A DNA stretch of 64,000 nt from Megascapheus bottae (GCA_024803745.1 JANJXV010000043.1:5229518-5293517), one strand, 5' to 3'. Counted from the stretch's first letter, positions 36,376-48,515 are shown. Program-made: numbers and translations. The notes: a model not told the origin generated them from the letters alone.

Positions 36376-38722
36376 AGCCAAAGATATACAATGGAACAAA
36401 CACAGTCTATTCAATTATTGGTGCTGGCAAAACTGGGCAGCCACATGCAGAAAACTAAAAATTGACCCTAGCCTTTCGCCATGCACAAACATCAACTCAA
36501 AGTGGAGCAAAGACCTCAACGTCAGACTGGAAACCATGAAACTGCTACATGATAAAGTAGGAGAGACACTGGAACTCATAGGCACAGGCAAAAGATTCCT
36601 GAACAGAATCCCATGGTCACAACAGATTGGAGAGAGTCTCGATAAATGGCACTACCTAAAAATAAAGGTTTCTGTACAGATAAAAACATAGTTGCAAAAG
36701 TAGAGAGACAGCCAACCAACTGGGAAAAGATATTCACCAAGAATACATCTCACAAATGCTTAATATCCAGTATCTACAGGGAACTCAAGAAAGTAATCCC
36801 CCGAAAACCCAATAAACCATTCACTAAATGGGCAAGAGAACTAAAGCGATACCTATCAGAAGAACAGATTAAAATGGCAGAAAAACATATGAGAAAATGT
36901 TCATCATCTATGGTCATAACGGAAATGCAAATAAAAACAACCCTAAGATACCACCTTACCCCAACAAGAATGGCCAAGATTTTGAACTCAGACAATGACA
37001 GTTGCTGGCGGGGTTGTGGAGAAAAAGGAACCCTACTGCACTGCTGGTGGGATTGTAAACTAGTTCAGCCACTCTGGAAAGCAGTGTGGAGGTTCCTTAA
37101 AGAACTGAAAATAGACCTTCCCTATGATCCCGCCATACCACTTCTGGGCATCTATCCTGAACAGCATGACCCAGGATATTATAAAGACACCTGCTCAGCT
37201 ATGTTCATCTCGGCACTATTCACAACAGCCAGGCGATGGAAACAATCCAGATGCCCTACTGCAGATGAATGGATACAGAAAATGTGGTATATATACACAA
37301 TGGAATTCTACATAGCCAACAGACAAGATAAAATAATGGCATTCACAGGGAAGTGGATGAAACTAGAGCGAATCATGTTGAGTGAGACAAGTCAAGACCT
37401 AAGAAACAAAAGGCACATTTTATCCCTAATATGTGGCTATTAAGTCCAAAGAGTACAAGAGCGAAGACTCAGTAACTGCATACCCAAAGCTATGGACATG
37501 GTAATGGAAATACAAACATAACTATATAGACATAAATTCTTCCACTGGGCTTTCCAAACCATAGTCTGAGCAGGGAGAGATATAAGATGGAAGGAGCAAA
37601 CAAATGACAGTTTAAGAGCACTAAAAATTGACCCTCCTCCTTGAGCTGGCAACATTCCCAGAGCACAGGGGCATCCTGAAAGACCAGTCATATCATAGAT
37701 CACAAAGATGGTGGAGAAAGTTTCTGGCAATAGAAAAAGCCATAAAGTTAAAAAAAACTAACCATAATTGTTCCTCAGCTTCAAGATAATGCGAAATTAT
37801 AAAAGCACAGTGTTAAGCGTCTAATTGTATCTCTGCACCTCCACTATTTTGCACATAAGATGTTAGAAATAACCAGCTACAACTTCAACTTATCTTGATC
37901 TTGGTAATAACCAAATAGAAAATTAAAGTGAAACCACTTTGGTTATCCTAAGTATGACAAAGGAAGACAAAAATATTACAAAGGGCAGATCCTTTCAGCA
38001 GGAACACATTTGAACATATAATTGAAAAACGTATATATTTTCACTACTGAATCTACTAAGTCTTATTTACAACATTTTTAATTTTCAAAAACCTATTTGT
38101 TTGAATGTATTAAATAATTATTTTAAATTATAGAATTCAAACTATAAACCCATATGAAACACAAGTCCATATGCATATGTACACAGTCAGACTGATGAAA
38201 GAATGATACATACTAGGAAGGGTTTCCATGGTGAAACTTCTTAAACAATCAAACACCAGTTTAACAAAGGAACATTTGGAAGCCAAAATATGTTTTGTCT
38301 GAGCTATAGGACTAAATGTAGACTGGTAGACAAATGGAGAGAGGAATGCTGACCAAATATGGTCATAATATTCAATTATATGTATGTGGAAAATGGAAAT
38401 TTTAGGAGATAGGTAGGGATCTAATAGATGGGTAGGGAGAATGACAGATATGCAATTAAGATAAATTATAAACAAAAAGGATATGTTAAAATACTGCACT
38501 TTAGCACAACTACTTTAAAAGCATTCAATGGATATTATTTTTTATAACTCAGAAATTTTTTATTGCACGGCAAGCTTTAGAAGCATTAAAATTAATCTAA
38601 GGGAGAGTAAGAAATAAGATCAAATGATGACATAAGAAAATGTTGAATTTTTTGATGGCCAATGCAATTACCATTTTCCACAGAGATTAAACATCTTCAT
38701 ACATAAAAAGAAACTGGATAGA
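36376..38722 (+). mobile_element. 5'-truncated LINE-1 (lineage A), sense strand
   Basis: Starts abruptly in ORF2 (GCCAAAGATATACAATGG) inside a satellite unit. An open stretch of 265 residues (36646-37443) encodes the ORF2 C-terminus with [35 protein letters not shown] and MWYIYTMEFY, ending SLICGY with a natural stop. The 3' UTR follows to at least 37560 by comparison with 28246-28379. Beyond that no comparison copy exists in this window, so the end is assigned only by the start of the next LINE-1 near 38723. Confidence 0.8.
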
Positions 38723-39390
38723 ACCAAGGACACACTAAACCCATTAGTACAACGATGTTCATTGCAGCACTATTTACCATAGCAAAGATATGGAACCAAC
38801 TCAGATGCTCCTCAGTTGATGAGTGCATCAAAAAATGTGGTATTTATACACAATGGAATTTTATGCTGCAATCAGAAAGAATGACATAGCCCCATTTGCA
38901 AGGAAATACAAAGACTTGGAAAAAAGTGAAGTAAGCCAGACTCAAAGGAACATAGGTTCAATGGTTTCCCTCACTTGTCATAATTAGTATAAACCTTGGA
39001 CTCTCCTAGCAGTTTACACAGGGCAAGACCTAGATACATAAGGCCATATAGGATGAGGCTAAATGAAAGGACCTCCAGGATATGGAAGCAAGAGCCATAT
39101 AATGTGTGATTATTTTTCTTAATGTACTATGTTATTTCTCATCGCTTTTGTTGTCCCTTGGTTATCTCATATTGTTACAGTATCTTACCTTGTTATCTGG
39201 TATATGGTATATTTGTTTATTTGAAATAGGATAGGGAAGGGGAAAACAAGATGAAGGGAGGGCGTGGGATGAGGGAAACGGAGACAGAAACATGAGGGAG
39301 CATCAATGTTTGAGAAGTAATTCACCTCCTATCTGGCAAATATAACGTAACCCTTCTATTAATTACAATAAAAAAGACTATACAAAAAAT
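38723..39390 (+). mobile_element. 5'-truncated LINE-1 (lineage B), sense strand
   Basis: Begins in ORF2 near AGGACACACTAAACCC and runs through the ACAATGGAATTTTATGCTGC region and the 3' UTR to AATTACAATAAAAAAG. The satellite resumes at about 39391. It lies at the tail of the 36376 element, so the two form one composite interruption of the satellite. Confidence 0.82.
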
Positions 39391-40590
39391 TAGCAGATAG
39401 AACAGTGCAGGTGGAAGGTCAGCGCAAAAATCCAGTCTTCATTATACTGGATAAAAGACTTAGAAGAAGTAAAAGCAGATACACTAAAGATGCACATTGA
39501 AGAATATAAGACCTTGCCTAGACAGAACAATACTTAGCAGATGGAACAATGCAGGAGTAACGTCCACCTAAAAATCAAGTCTTCGATCAAATACCTCGAA
39601 ATGTAAACGTAGATACACTGAAGTTGCATATGGTAGACTAAAAGTCCCCATTTAGACAGAACAATACTTAGCTGATCGAATAATGAAGGAGAAAGTTCAA
39701 CGCCAACATCCTGTCTCCATTACACTGCATCAAAGACCTCGAAGAAGTAATCGCAGATACACTGAAGTTGCATATGGAAGAATAAAAGACCCCGTTTAGA
39801 CAGAACTTTTCTTCCCAGATAGAGCAATGCAACAGAAGGTTCACGCAAAAATCCAGTCTCCATTTTACTTGGTCAAATAGCTGGAAGAAGTAAAAGCAGA
39901 TACACTGAAGTTGCATGTGGAAGAATAAAATTCCCCGTTTAGACAGAACAATACTTATCAGAGAGTACAATGCCGAAGGACGTTCAACCAGAATAATCCA
40001 GTCTCCATTATACAGGATCAAAGACCTCGAAGAAGTAAAAGCGGATACACTGAAGTTACATATGGAACAATAAAAGAACCTATTTAAACACAACTATTCT
40101 TACCAGATATAGCAATGCAACAGAAGTTTCAACGCAAAAATCCAGTCTCCATTTTACTTGGTCAAAGAGCTGGAAGAAATAAAAGCAGATACACTGAAGT
40201 TGCATGTGGAAGAACAAAAGACGCCGTTTAGACAGAACAACTCTTAGTGACAGAACAATGCAGGTGGAAGTAAACCTCGAACATTCATTCTCCAATATAC
40301 AGGGTCAAAGACCTCGAAAAAGTAAAGGCAGACTCACTGAAGTTGCATATGGAAGAATGAAAGACTGAACTATTCTTAGCCGATAGAACAATTTTTAGCA
40401 GATACACCCCGTTTAAGCAGAACAATAATTAGCAGATAGAACAATCCAGGAGGATGGTCAACACAAAAATCTGGAAGCTCAACGCAATCATTCAGGCTCC
40501 TTTATGCTAGATCAAAGACCTCAAAGAAGTTAAAGCACATACACTAAAGTTGCATATGGCAGAATAAAAGACCCCAGTTAGACAGAACTA
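39391..40590. repeat. 144-bp satellite, array 3
   Basis: About eight units. TGAAGTT words occur near 39764, 39907, 40052, 40196 and 40339, giving spacings of 143, 145, 144 and 143 bp. The last partial unit ends near 40590 (CAGTTAGACAGAACTATTCT), followed by unrelated AT-rich sequence. The long reading frames across the array arise because the period is a multiple of three. Confidence 0.9.
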
Positions 40591-41224
40591 TTCTATTTTT
40601 TAGCTTTTAAAATAATTTAATTTACATCATGTATGAAAAATATAAATCAAAACTTCCCGTCTTTTTATATAAATGACTATTATTACATGGCAGGTGTATA
40701 TCATTATGTACACTGGACTCAACTGAATGAGGTAGGTAAAATATTTTTCATAAATACTGATTATAAAAATGAAAACAAAATTATAGTTGCCAAATTTTCA
40801 ACATTCACCTCAGAAAACCATACACATAATGGTAGGGGAAAAAAGACTTCAGGTGTGGAATTAAAATGGAATATCTAAAAATTGCAGTCAACTTGCTTTT
40901 CATTTAAATTTTACTGTAAATGTTATGTACAGGTGGGTTACAGTTACATAATTAAGATAATGAGAACATTGCTTTGAAAATAGTGTTACCTACTCCTTCA
41001 TTTTCTCACCATTTTCCCTCTCTCAGTGCCCTCCCTAGTTATAAAGTTCATTTTCAGCATATTGTCTAATGAGTATCTGTTGAATTGGTTCACTCTTGGT
41101 TATACTGTTTCTGTGATTCCCTTTTCCTTCCCCAGATCCGATAAATTTACACTCAAAATGAAGATTACAGAAATCAAAAACTGGGAATAAACCAAATGAA
41201 AGACGAAATAAAAAGTAAAAACAT
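40591..41224. other. AT-rich non-coding sequence after satellite array 3
   Basis: Satellite similarity ends near 40590. The following AT-rich sequence has an 81-codon frame (40633-40878) of low complexity, with no recognisable domain. Confidence 0.45.
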
Positions 41225-41561
41225 ATTAAGTAACCTAAGTAAGCCAGACCCAAAGGAACATAGGCTCAGTGGTTTCTCTCATTGGCAATAATTAGTACAC
41301 ATCTAGGACTCTTCTAGCAGAGGATTACATTAGCATAAAACCTAGATTCATAAGGTCATGTAGGATGAGACTAAATGAAAAGATCTCTAGGTTAGGGAAA
41401 CAAAAGCGTTATCTTTTGTGACAGTTGTTCTTAATGTACTATGTTATTTCTCTACTCTTTGTTGCCCTTTGGTTAATCTCATATAGTTACTATACTTGAA
41501 TGTGTTCCCTGGTGTATTATATATGTTGGATTATTTGAAATAGGAAAGGGAAGGGGGCTAA
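41225..41561 (+). mobile_element. LINE-1 3' terminal fragment (lineage B)
   Basis: Matches the last part of ORF2 and the 3' UTR of lineage B (AAGCCAGACCCAAAGGAACA onward, then GAAATAGGAAAGGGAAGGGGG). It ends against the left arm of the inverted duplication at 41562. Confidence 0.8.
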
Positions 41562-41912
41562 GGACCCACTAACATGGATGAGGTGGTGAAGGGCACAAAT
41601 GCCTAACAGTTTTGAAACATGTCTTTTGTAAACCAAGCTGGTTTAGTCTATGCATAGATGACAAGATGAAAAGTATGACTAATTATAGGCTATACAGGAA
41701 GGCAATTCCATGTTACAAACCCTTTGGACAATTCCCAGACAATTCATAAAGGAAATACCTAGAATATCAGTGTATTAAATGGGGGACTAGCAGGAAGGAT
41801 TGAATCACATGGAATCAGTGAAGAAACAGTAGAGAATTTTTTCACAATATTCAACATGCATGCACAAGACAAAGTGTGTCTATTAATGTTTCTGTTGGTG
41901 AAGGGAGAGGGG
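41562..41912 (+). repeat. Left arm of inverted duplication
   Basis: About 350 bp (GCTAAGGACCCACTAACATG to the G-rich end near 41912), nearly the reverse complement of 43590-43948. It is a fragment of the far-upstream flank of the OR unit, oriented as in copy I (about 2400-2700). The spacer to the right arm is about 1.7 kb and contains a LINE-1 and a SINE. Confidence 0.85.
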
Positions 41913-41929
41913 GAGTATTTTGGAAGGTG

Positions 41930-42900
41930 TGGATTTTTTCATATATTTTTATTGTAATTACTAGAAGGGTTACAGTATATTCACCAGAAAGAAGGTGCAT
42001 TAATTCACATACATTGATACCTTTCTTATGCCTTGGTCCCCATTTCTCTCCCCACCACCCCCACCCCTCATTTTGTTTTCCCGCCTTCCCTATCCACTTT
42101 CAAATAACCAAATACAAATGTGTCCAATATATCAGAAAACAAAGTGAGATACTCTAACAACATGAGATAACCAAGGGACAACAAAAGAGATGAGAGATAA
42201 CATAGTACATAAAGGAAAACAATCACTCATTATATGGATTTTGTTTCTATATCCTAGAGGTCCTTTCATTTAGTGTCATACTGTATTGCCTTATGTATCC
42301 AGGTTTTGCTCTATTGCAAATCTCTGCTAGGAGAGACCAAGGTTTCTACTGATTATGAAAATGAGGGAAAACATTGGGCCTATCTTCCTTTGAGTCTGGC
42401 TTCACTTAATATGATTTTTTCTAAGTCTTTCCATTTCCTAACAAATGGGGCGATGTCATTCTTTCTGACAGCAGCATAGAATTCCATTGTGTACAAATAC
42501 CACATCTTGTTGATCCACTCATCAACTGAGGGACATCTAGGTTGGTTCCATATCTTTGCTATGGTAAATAGTGCTGCAATGAACATTTTTGTGCTAGTGG
42601 ATTTAGTCTGTCCTTGTTTCTGGACGATTGGATAAATGCCAAGGACTGGAAATGCTGGGTCATAGGGGAGCTGTATGTTTAGTCTTTTGAGGAACTGCCA
42701 TACTGCTTTCCATAGTGGTTGAACGAGTTTGCACTCCCACCAACAGTGTAGTAGTGATCCCTCCTGGGCACACCCCCTCCACCATCTGTTGTTATTAGTT
42801 TTCTTGATCCTGGCCATTCTAACAAGAGTGAGGTGGAATTTTAGAATTGTTCTGCTTTGCATTTCTTTTATGACCAGAGATGTTGAGCTTTTCTTCATGT
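41930..42900 (-). mobile_element. 5'-truncated LINE-1 (lineage B)
   Basis: Minus-strand ORF2 C-terminus: 42380-42898 is open for 172 residues, with RWWRGCAQEGSLLHCWWECK, LPYDPAFPVLGIYP and WYLYTMEFYAAVRK. The 3' UTR follows to about 41930. It lies in the spacer of the inverted duplication. Confidence 0.88.
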
Positions 42901-43237
42901 GTTAGTGTTTTGGATCAGGAAAAAAATAATAAATGACTTTCCTTGCTATTTAACCTAGAAAAATATTAAGTACACTCTCCCACATGACAGAAGGTTCATT
43001 GGCATGTAGAATATGGTTCAAATAAATGAAACTGCCTAAAATAAATCATATGAAACGTGTGTCTCATCGTTTATAGTTTTGAAGTATGGGGAGGCTCTGT
43101 GTGTCCTGATGTCACTTCTGGAATCTGCTATAGCATACCACCATGTGCTTTAACTGGCATTTCTAAATAAAATTTTGCATTTCACATGAGTCATTGTTGG
43201 GATCTAAATATACATTACTTTCTGTTTTTAACATTTT

Positions 43238-43450
43238 TTTGTCCCGGTCCTTGTGATTGAACTCAGGGATTAGACACTGCCCATGGGTTTTGTGGCTCAA
43301 GTCCAGTGCTCCACTCCTTGAGTCACAGTGCCACTTCCAGCCCTTGCTGAGTAGTCTATTGGAGATCAGAGTCTCACAGACTTTCCTGCCCATACTGGCT
43401 TAAAAACCTGACCTTCACTCACAGCATCCTGAGTAGCTAGGATCACATAT
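43238..43450 (-). repeat. B1-ID type dimeric SINE
   Basis: Minus-strand element from a T-rich start near 43238 to the TGAGTAGCTAGGATCAC word near 43440. It lies in the spacer of the inverted duplication. Confidence 0.83.
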
Positions 43451-43589
43451 GGGAGCAAACAGTTCAGCCTCGATTCAGGGATATTAATTCTTCACCTGTT
43501 TTTAGACAGAACTTTCCATTTAAGACATTCATGTACATGTACAATGCATCTTAAACCCAATCACACCCTCCAAAATTCTCCCTCTCCCC

Positions 43590-43948
43590 CTTCCCCACCT
43601 GCCACATTAATATCCACACTTCCTCTTATACATGAACATTGAGTATTGTAAAAAATTCTCCACTGTCTGTTCACTGATTCCATGTGATCCATTCCTTCTT
43701 GGTAGTCCCCTATTCAAGACACTGATATTCTAGATATTTCCTTTATGAATTGTCTTGGAACTGACCAAAGGGATTGCAACGCAGAATGGTCTTCCTGTAT
43801 AGCCTATAATTAACCATACTTTGCATCATGTCATCTATGCATAGACTAGACCAGCTTTGTTTATGAAAGGACATGCTTCAAATCTATTCTTTCAGGCCTT
43901 TGTGCCTCACCTGCCATCCATGTTAGTGGGTCCTTAGAGATGATTTGC
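43590..43948 (-). repeat. Right arm of inverted duplication
   Basis: Reverse complement of 41562-41912, with shared words such as TCTATGCATAGA and TAGCCTATAATTA. It is continuous with the OR3 upstream flank, so the left arm is likely the rearranged copy. Confidence 0.85.
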
Positions 43949-44984
43949 TCAGCACCAGTTTGGAAAATTGTGAGCTCTGTGAATTGTGCATCCACAATCA
44001 TAGAAGAGCCTATTACCAGCCAGTCCCCTGACATCTCCCTAAATATCTCCAATGCAATATTATCCCCAGTTAGAAATCTCCTGTGTTGCCCTATTCATGG
44101 TCCACTGTGAGGATTGAGCCTGAGGTTTTCATACACTTCAGGCATGGGACAATCTTTTCATCTGTACTTCATGGACATGACCCAACAGAGACACAAAGCA
44201 ACCAAGTGTGTAGTGAGTGTACCACGCTATTCATACAAGTGTGTTTTCTGCAAGCTTCCTCGTGATTTAGAGTTTTCCTTCTTCTCTCAATATACAGTGA
44301 AATGTCTTAACTAAAGAGCAAACAACTGCAAGTACTGCTTCTGCATAATGAAGACAAGACAGAAACTTGGAATTCTGTTAGAGGAGATCAAGGAACAGCA
44401 GTAATGAAGGATGTAAGTTATTACATTGTTACGCTGCAGCTCACAGGAATCTTACGTAAAATTTCTTAGTGTTTTCCTATAGGCTGCCTTGTTATCTAAT
44501 AGAATATGACTGAGAAAACTATTCGTATGGAAGTGGTGGTAGATGGTTTCATTTAAAAAAACAGCGTGAATGTAACTTTCCATTTCTCTATTGTCACCGA
44601 ATATTTAGTATTGGAATGTGATTTGTGAAAGACCTTGTTAGGCCCCCAGTGAGAACTTGTCTCTCTGACTTTGAGGAAGAGAATAGCAGATTCTTGTTGA
44701 GGGGATTATTGACTGATCACAAAACAAAGCTGCAGGGCTCAAAGCTAGAAACCAGTATAGGAAGTGCAATAATCAGAAGATGATTGAAAAGGAAGAAATC
44801 CAATCGGGAAATGTCAACCAACATTGTCTAAGTCTCAGGAATCCCGTGCTACACTGTCAGCAAATTCCTCAATTCCTGAAATCACTTCAAGAAGGAGCAG
44901 ATATCATATCGGAGATCTTGATTTATTTATATGTAGGAAACTGAGCAGTTCGTGTTTTTTTAAGTGTACTTCAGTCCCAGTCCT

Positions 44985-45199
44985 GGTGTCTCAAACTTGC
45001 AGTCCTTGCTGCTTAACAGGCTGAGCTCTGTGGGTAGAGGTTCAAAGCCAACATAGGCAGCAAAACCTGTGAGTTTTCATCTCTAACTACCAGGAAACCA
45101 AAAGTGGAGTTTCTTACTCAAGCAGTTGAGCTTTCCTTTGGGCAGGACAACCTCAAGGCCTGTACCCACGCCCAGGTCAAAATCCTAGGATCCATACAG

Positions 45200-45284
<85 letters not shown>

Positions 45285-45359
45285 CAGAGACAGAGAGACA
45301 GAGACAGAGAGAAAGAGACAGAGAGACAGAGAGACAGAGACAGAGAGAGACAGAGAGAC

Positions 45360-45392
<33 letters not shown>

Positions 45393-45462
45393 GTGAGAGA
45401 GAGACAGAGAGACAGAGAGAGCAGGGAGGGAGAGAGAGAGAGAAAGAGAGAGAAATTAGGAA
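44985..45462 (+). repeat. Ancestral B1-ID SINE (copy III) with long GA tract
   Basis: SINE body at 44985-45190, then about 260 bp of (GA)n and GACAGA repeats to 45462. The same SINE in copies I, II and IV has tracts of very different lengths. Confidence 0.87.
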
Positions 45463-45774
45463 ACAAAGCAAGGATGCAGAAATCTAGGAGCTTGCAAACA
45501 CATTGGAAGGAAATGAATTTCAGAGATTAAAAAAACTGCTGTGAATTACGCTGTAGTGAAGAACAATCTGTATTTTCTCTGATCAGAAAACACTGCCTAT
45601 AATGTTCTAACACAGTTGAGTATCTACAATGAATACATAAATGGGAATATATGAGACATAAAACAATCTAGGATTATTGGATTTGTCACAACTGAAAAGT
45701 GTGGAGAATGTCAGTATTAACTATGCATATTTGAGTTCAAAATCATTATGGAATTCTGACTTCTTCATTTTGTA

Positions 45775-45796
45775 TTGTTCTCTCTTTATATCAAAG
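45775..45796 (+). promoter_or_regulatory. Putative 3' splice acceptor upstream of OR3
   Basis: TTGTTCTCTCTTTATATCAAAG, ending in AG at 45795-45796, matches the OR2 and OR5 sites in position. Confidence 0.4.
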
Positions 45797-45815
45797 CACT
45801 CCAATTAATGCAGAA

Positions 45816-46582
45816 CAATGCAATCTAACACACATCTCAGAATTTTACCTTCTGGGACTCTCAGATGACCCTGAGATACAACCCTTGCTCTTTGGGCTCT
45901 TTCTGTCCATGATCCTGATCACTGTGGTCGGAAATCTGCTCATCATCCTGGCTGTCACCTCTGACTCCCACCTCCACACCCCCATGTACTTCTTCCTCTC
46001 CATCCTCTCCTTAGCTGACATTGACTTCACCTCCACCACAGTCCCCAAGATGCTGGTGGACATCCACACTCACAGCAGAGCCATCTCCTATGAGGGCTGC
46101 CTAATCTAGTTTTCTGTTTTTCTCACTTTTGGTTGTATGGATGTTTTGCTTCTTAGTGTGATGGCCTATGACCAATTTGTGGCCATCTGTCACCCCCTGA
46201 ATTACTCTCTCATCATGAACCCTCGTCTCTGTGTCTTCTTGATTCTGCTGTCATTTGTCACCAGCTTCTTGGATGGACAGCTGCAAGTGTGGATGGCATT
46301 ACAGACGACCAATTTCAAGGAAGTAGAAATTCTGAGTTTCTTCTGTGACCCTTCTCAAGTCCTGGAACTTTCCTGTAAGCACACACTCATTAATAATTTA
46401 TTTAAATACATTATTGCTACGGTTTTCCGTTTCCTTCCTATCTTAGGGATCCTTTTCTCCTCTTACAAGATTATTTCTTCAGTGCTGAGAATGTCCTCTT
46501 CAAGTGGGAAGTACAAAGCCTTCTCCACATGTGGCTCTCACCTGTCTGTTGTCTGTTTATTCTTTGGGACCTCAGTGGGGAT
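45816..46582 (+). pseudogene. Olfactory receptor truncated by LINE-1 sequence (OR3)
   Basis: Family 7-like OR, paralogue of OR2 and OR5. The codon at the OR5 start position reads CAA (45816-45818). From 45819 the frame runs [19 protein letters not shown] and stays open, apart from a TAG at 46107-46109 where OR5 has a CAG codon (CLTQM). The DRY-equivalent reads DQF (Arg to Gln). The receptor sequence ends abruptly after the FFGTSVG segment near 46580-46583, where antisense LINE-1 5' sequence begins. The last 50-60 residues, including the NPFIY helix, are absent. The frame continues into LINE-1 sequence to 46796, producing a chimeric but meaningless tail. About 465 bp present in the OR2 unit (20462-20928) are missing here, so the LINE-1 event removed the OR 3' end and its flank. 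Confidence 0.93.
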
Positions 46583-48515
46583 CTCCTCTAGGTTTGCCAG
46601 TGACTTTACATTGGCTGTTTACATTGGGTGGGGGAGGTGGGAGATGTTGTTTCTTGATTTGACATTTTTCTTGAGTTTCTTGTTCTCCCCATTTGAAGAT
46701 GGGAGCAAGATTAATACTAAACACGATTATAATTTTTCAGATATAACCAACCTAGACCTCTGTAGCTGGCAGACTCTAGATGTTCACAAGTTTTGATTGG
46801 TGTTATCACTCTTTCTTTTTGTGCAGTTACCGACTAGTCTAATTATTCACTGATAAGCTATTTATATCCAAAACAATAAGCCTCTCAATCCAATCTCTAT
46901 TGTCTTTAAGTCCCTCTGAGCCTAGACAATGATTAAACACCTAGATATACAATGTTGCTCAACAGCCATCAAGTGTAGATCCATGCAGTATAAGGGTTGA
47001 AAGAGGAGCAGAGGTCCAGAGATAGAAAAATAGAATGAGAGAGGTTAGGGGGTAAGTAGGTAGAGTATTTGAGTACAAAGTTTTGAAAGTATTAGAATAA
47101 AACTTATGTGTTACCGCTCGACTAGCTCTTAGCCCAACCAGTGGCCTCACAGTGGACCATGGGATGGATCTGCGAGCTTCTGTCTGAGCGCGGTTGGCGG
47201 ACGTTTTCCTGTGCTGCTTCCAGGGACGGCCCCAAGCCAAGGGTGTGGGGATTGAGAGTTTCAGGAGCTCTCAGCAGGACCAGCAGGAGGCCCCTCTGTT
47301 CCCAGTGGCGGGGGCCCAGCTGTGGATGTGGGCTCCAAAGGTGGAGCCGCACCTTTTTGGTTCTCAGAATGGGAGATTGGCTGATGGTCGGCCCTTCAGA
47401 TCCCTGCTGTGTTTCCACTGCTTTGTCAGAGTCTGTGACTGTGGGGGGCCCCTCGGTGCTGTCTTGCTCAGGATTCCCAGCTGGAGGATGCCCCGCTCGA
47501 GATTTGAGGGGGGGCAGATGCTGGCTCCTATTTACCCGCACCCCCTACCCACTGTTGTAAGGCAGGGTCCGAAAGCCCTCCACTCTCCAGATCCAGTGTC
47601 CTGGGTGAGGAGCCTGGTGGGCGGGTGGGAGCTGGGACAGCTTCGCCTCCCCTGGTGGGGTGCTGAGTCTTAGGGTCCGCCCGCTTGTCAGTCTCCAGTC
47701 AGAGGGCTGGGGGTTGAGCCCCTTGGGCGGGTGAGAGTTGGGACAGCCCCACCTCCCTTGGTGGGGTGCTGGGTCTTATGGGTAGCCCGCCTGTCAATCT
47801 CCAGTCAATGGCCTGAGGGAGGGGGCTGTTGAGGGGAGGGACAGGATTCTAAATTCCTTGCCCCCCCTGCTCCCGCCAGTCTTTTTCGGGCGGGGTGTTG
47901 GGGTCTGAGTTAAGTTCTATTGCTTAGCACCCGCTCCGCTTTCCCGATGTGTTTGGGGACATGCTGTATTACTCACGCCTCTGCGTCCGTCTGCGGGTGC
48001 TCCACGGTGGTGGGGAGTCATTCACTCCCCTCGGGTCTCCGCCACCTGTGTTCTGCATCTGGGCTCCGCTGCTTGCTGTTCTGGTTCCGCCTCTGGGTTC
48101 CGCTGCTTCCGCGGTTCGCTGGTCCGGTTCTGTGCTGGTTTCTGCAGCCATTGGGCTCCCAGCCTGGTGCCCTCCACTGCCGCCGCTTTTTGTGGATTAG
48201 AGCCGGTGCTCACCCCCGCTTTCCCCGCATGGAGCCGGAGCCCACTCAAGCCGCTTTTCGGGGCTTGGTCCGCCGCGGCTTTCCGCAGCTTTGGGCGCGA
48301 GGTGGGGGAGGGGTCCTCGCATTCTGAATTCTTTGAGAAAGTTGGATGTGAGCTTTATCTGGATTTCTTTTCCGGTTTGAGTCCTTCTCCGTTGCTTTTT
48401 GAGTTTGTTGTTGTGGATTTCTTTAGATAGTTGGCTCGTGCTACTCCCTGGTTCTCTGTTTTTGTCAGAGAAAGCTAGGCAGCGTCCCTATTGTCTCGAC
48501 GCCATCTTCCTTTCC
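46583..48515 (-). mobile_element. LINE-1 5' end fragment: 5' UTR and start of ORF1
   Basis: The minus strand begins at about 48512 with GGAAGATGGCGTCGAGACAA, a typical LINE-1 5' terminus, and runs through a CpG-rich leader with about 106-bp monomers (starts near 47613 and 47719) to the first codons of ORF1 near 46680. It then stops against the OR3 coding sequence at about 46583. The rest of the element (about 4-5 kb of ORF1, ORF2, 3' UTR) is missing. Such a 3'-deleted fragment is not the normal product of insertion, which truncates 5' ends, so a later deletion is inferred. Confidence 0.88.
48501..48508 (-). promoter_or_regulatory. Candidate YY1 site at LINE-1 5' terminus
   Basis: AAGATGGC on the minus strand, within the first dozen bases of the LINE-1 leader. 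In human LINE-1 a YY1 site of this form near the 5' end sets the transcription start. The same placement here is suggestive, but function is inferred. Confidence 0.5.

Noticed and set aside
46560..46796. Chimeric OR/LINE-1 protein as a novel gene
   Set aside because: The upstream OR part has no start codon and an internal TAG, so the fused frame is a by-product of the deletion.
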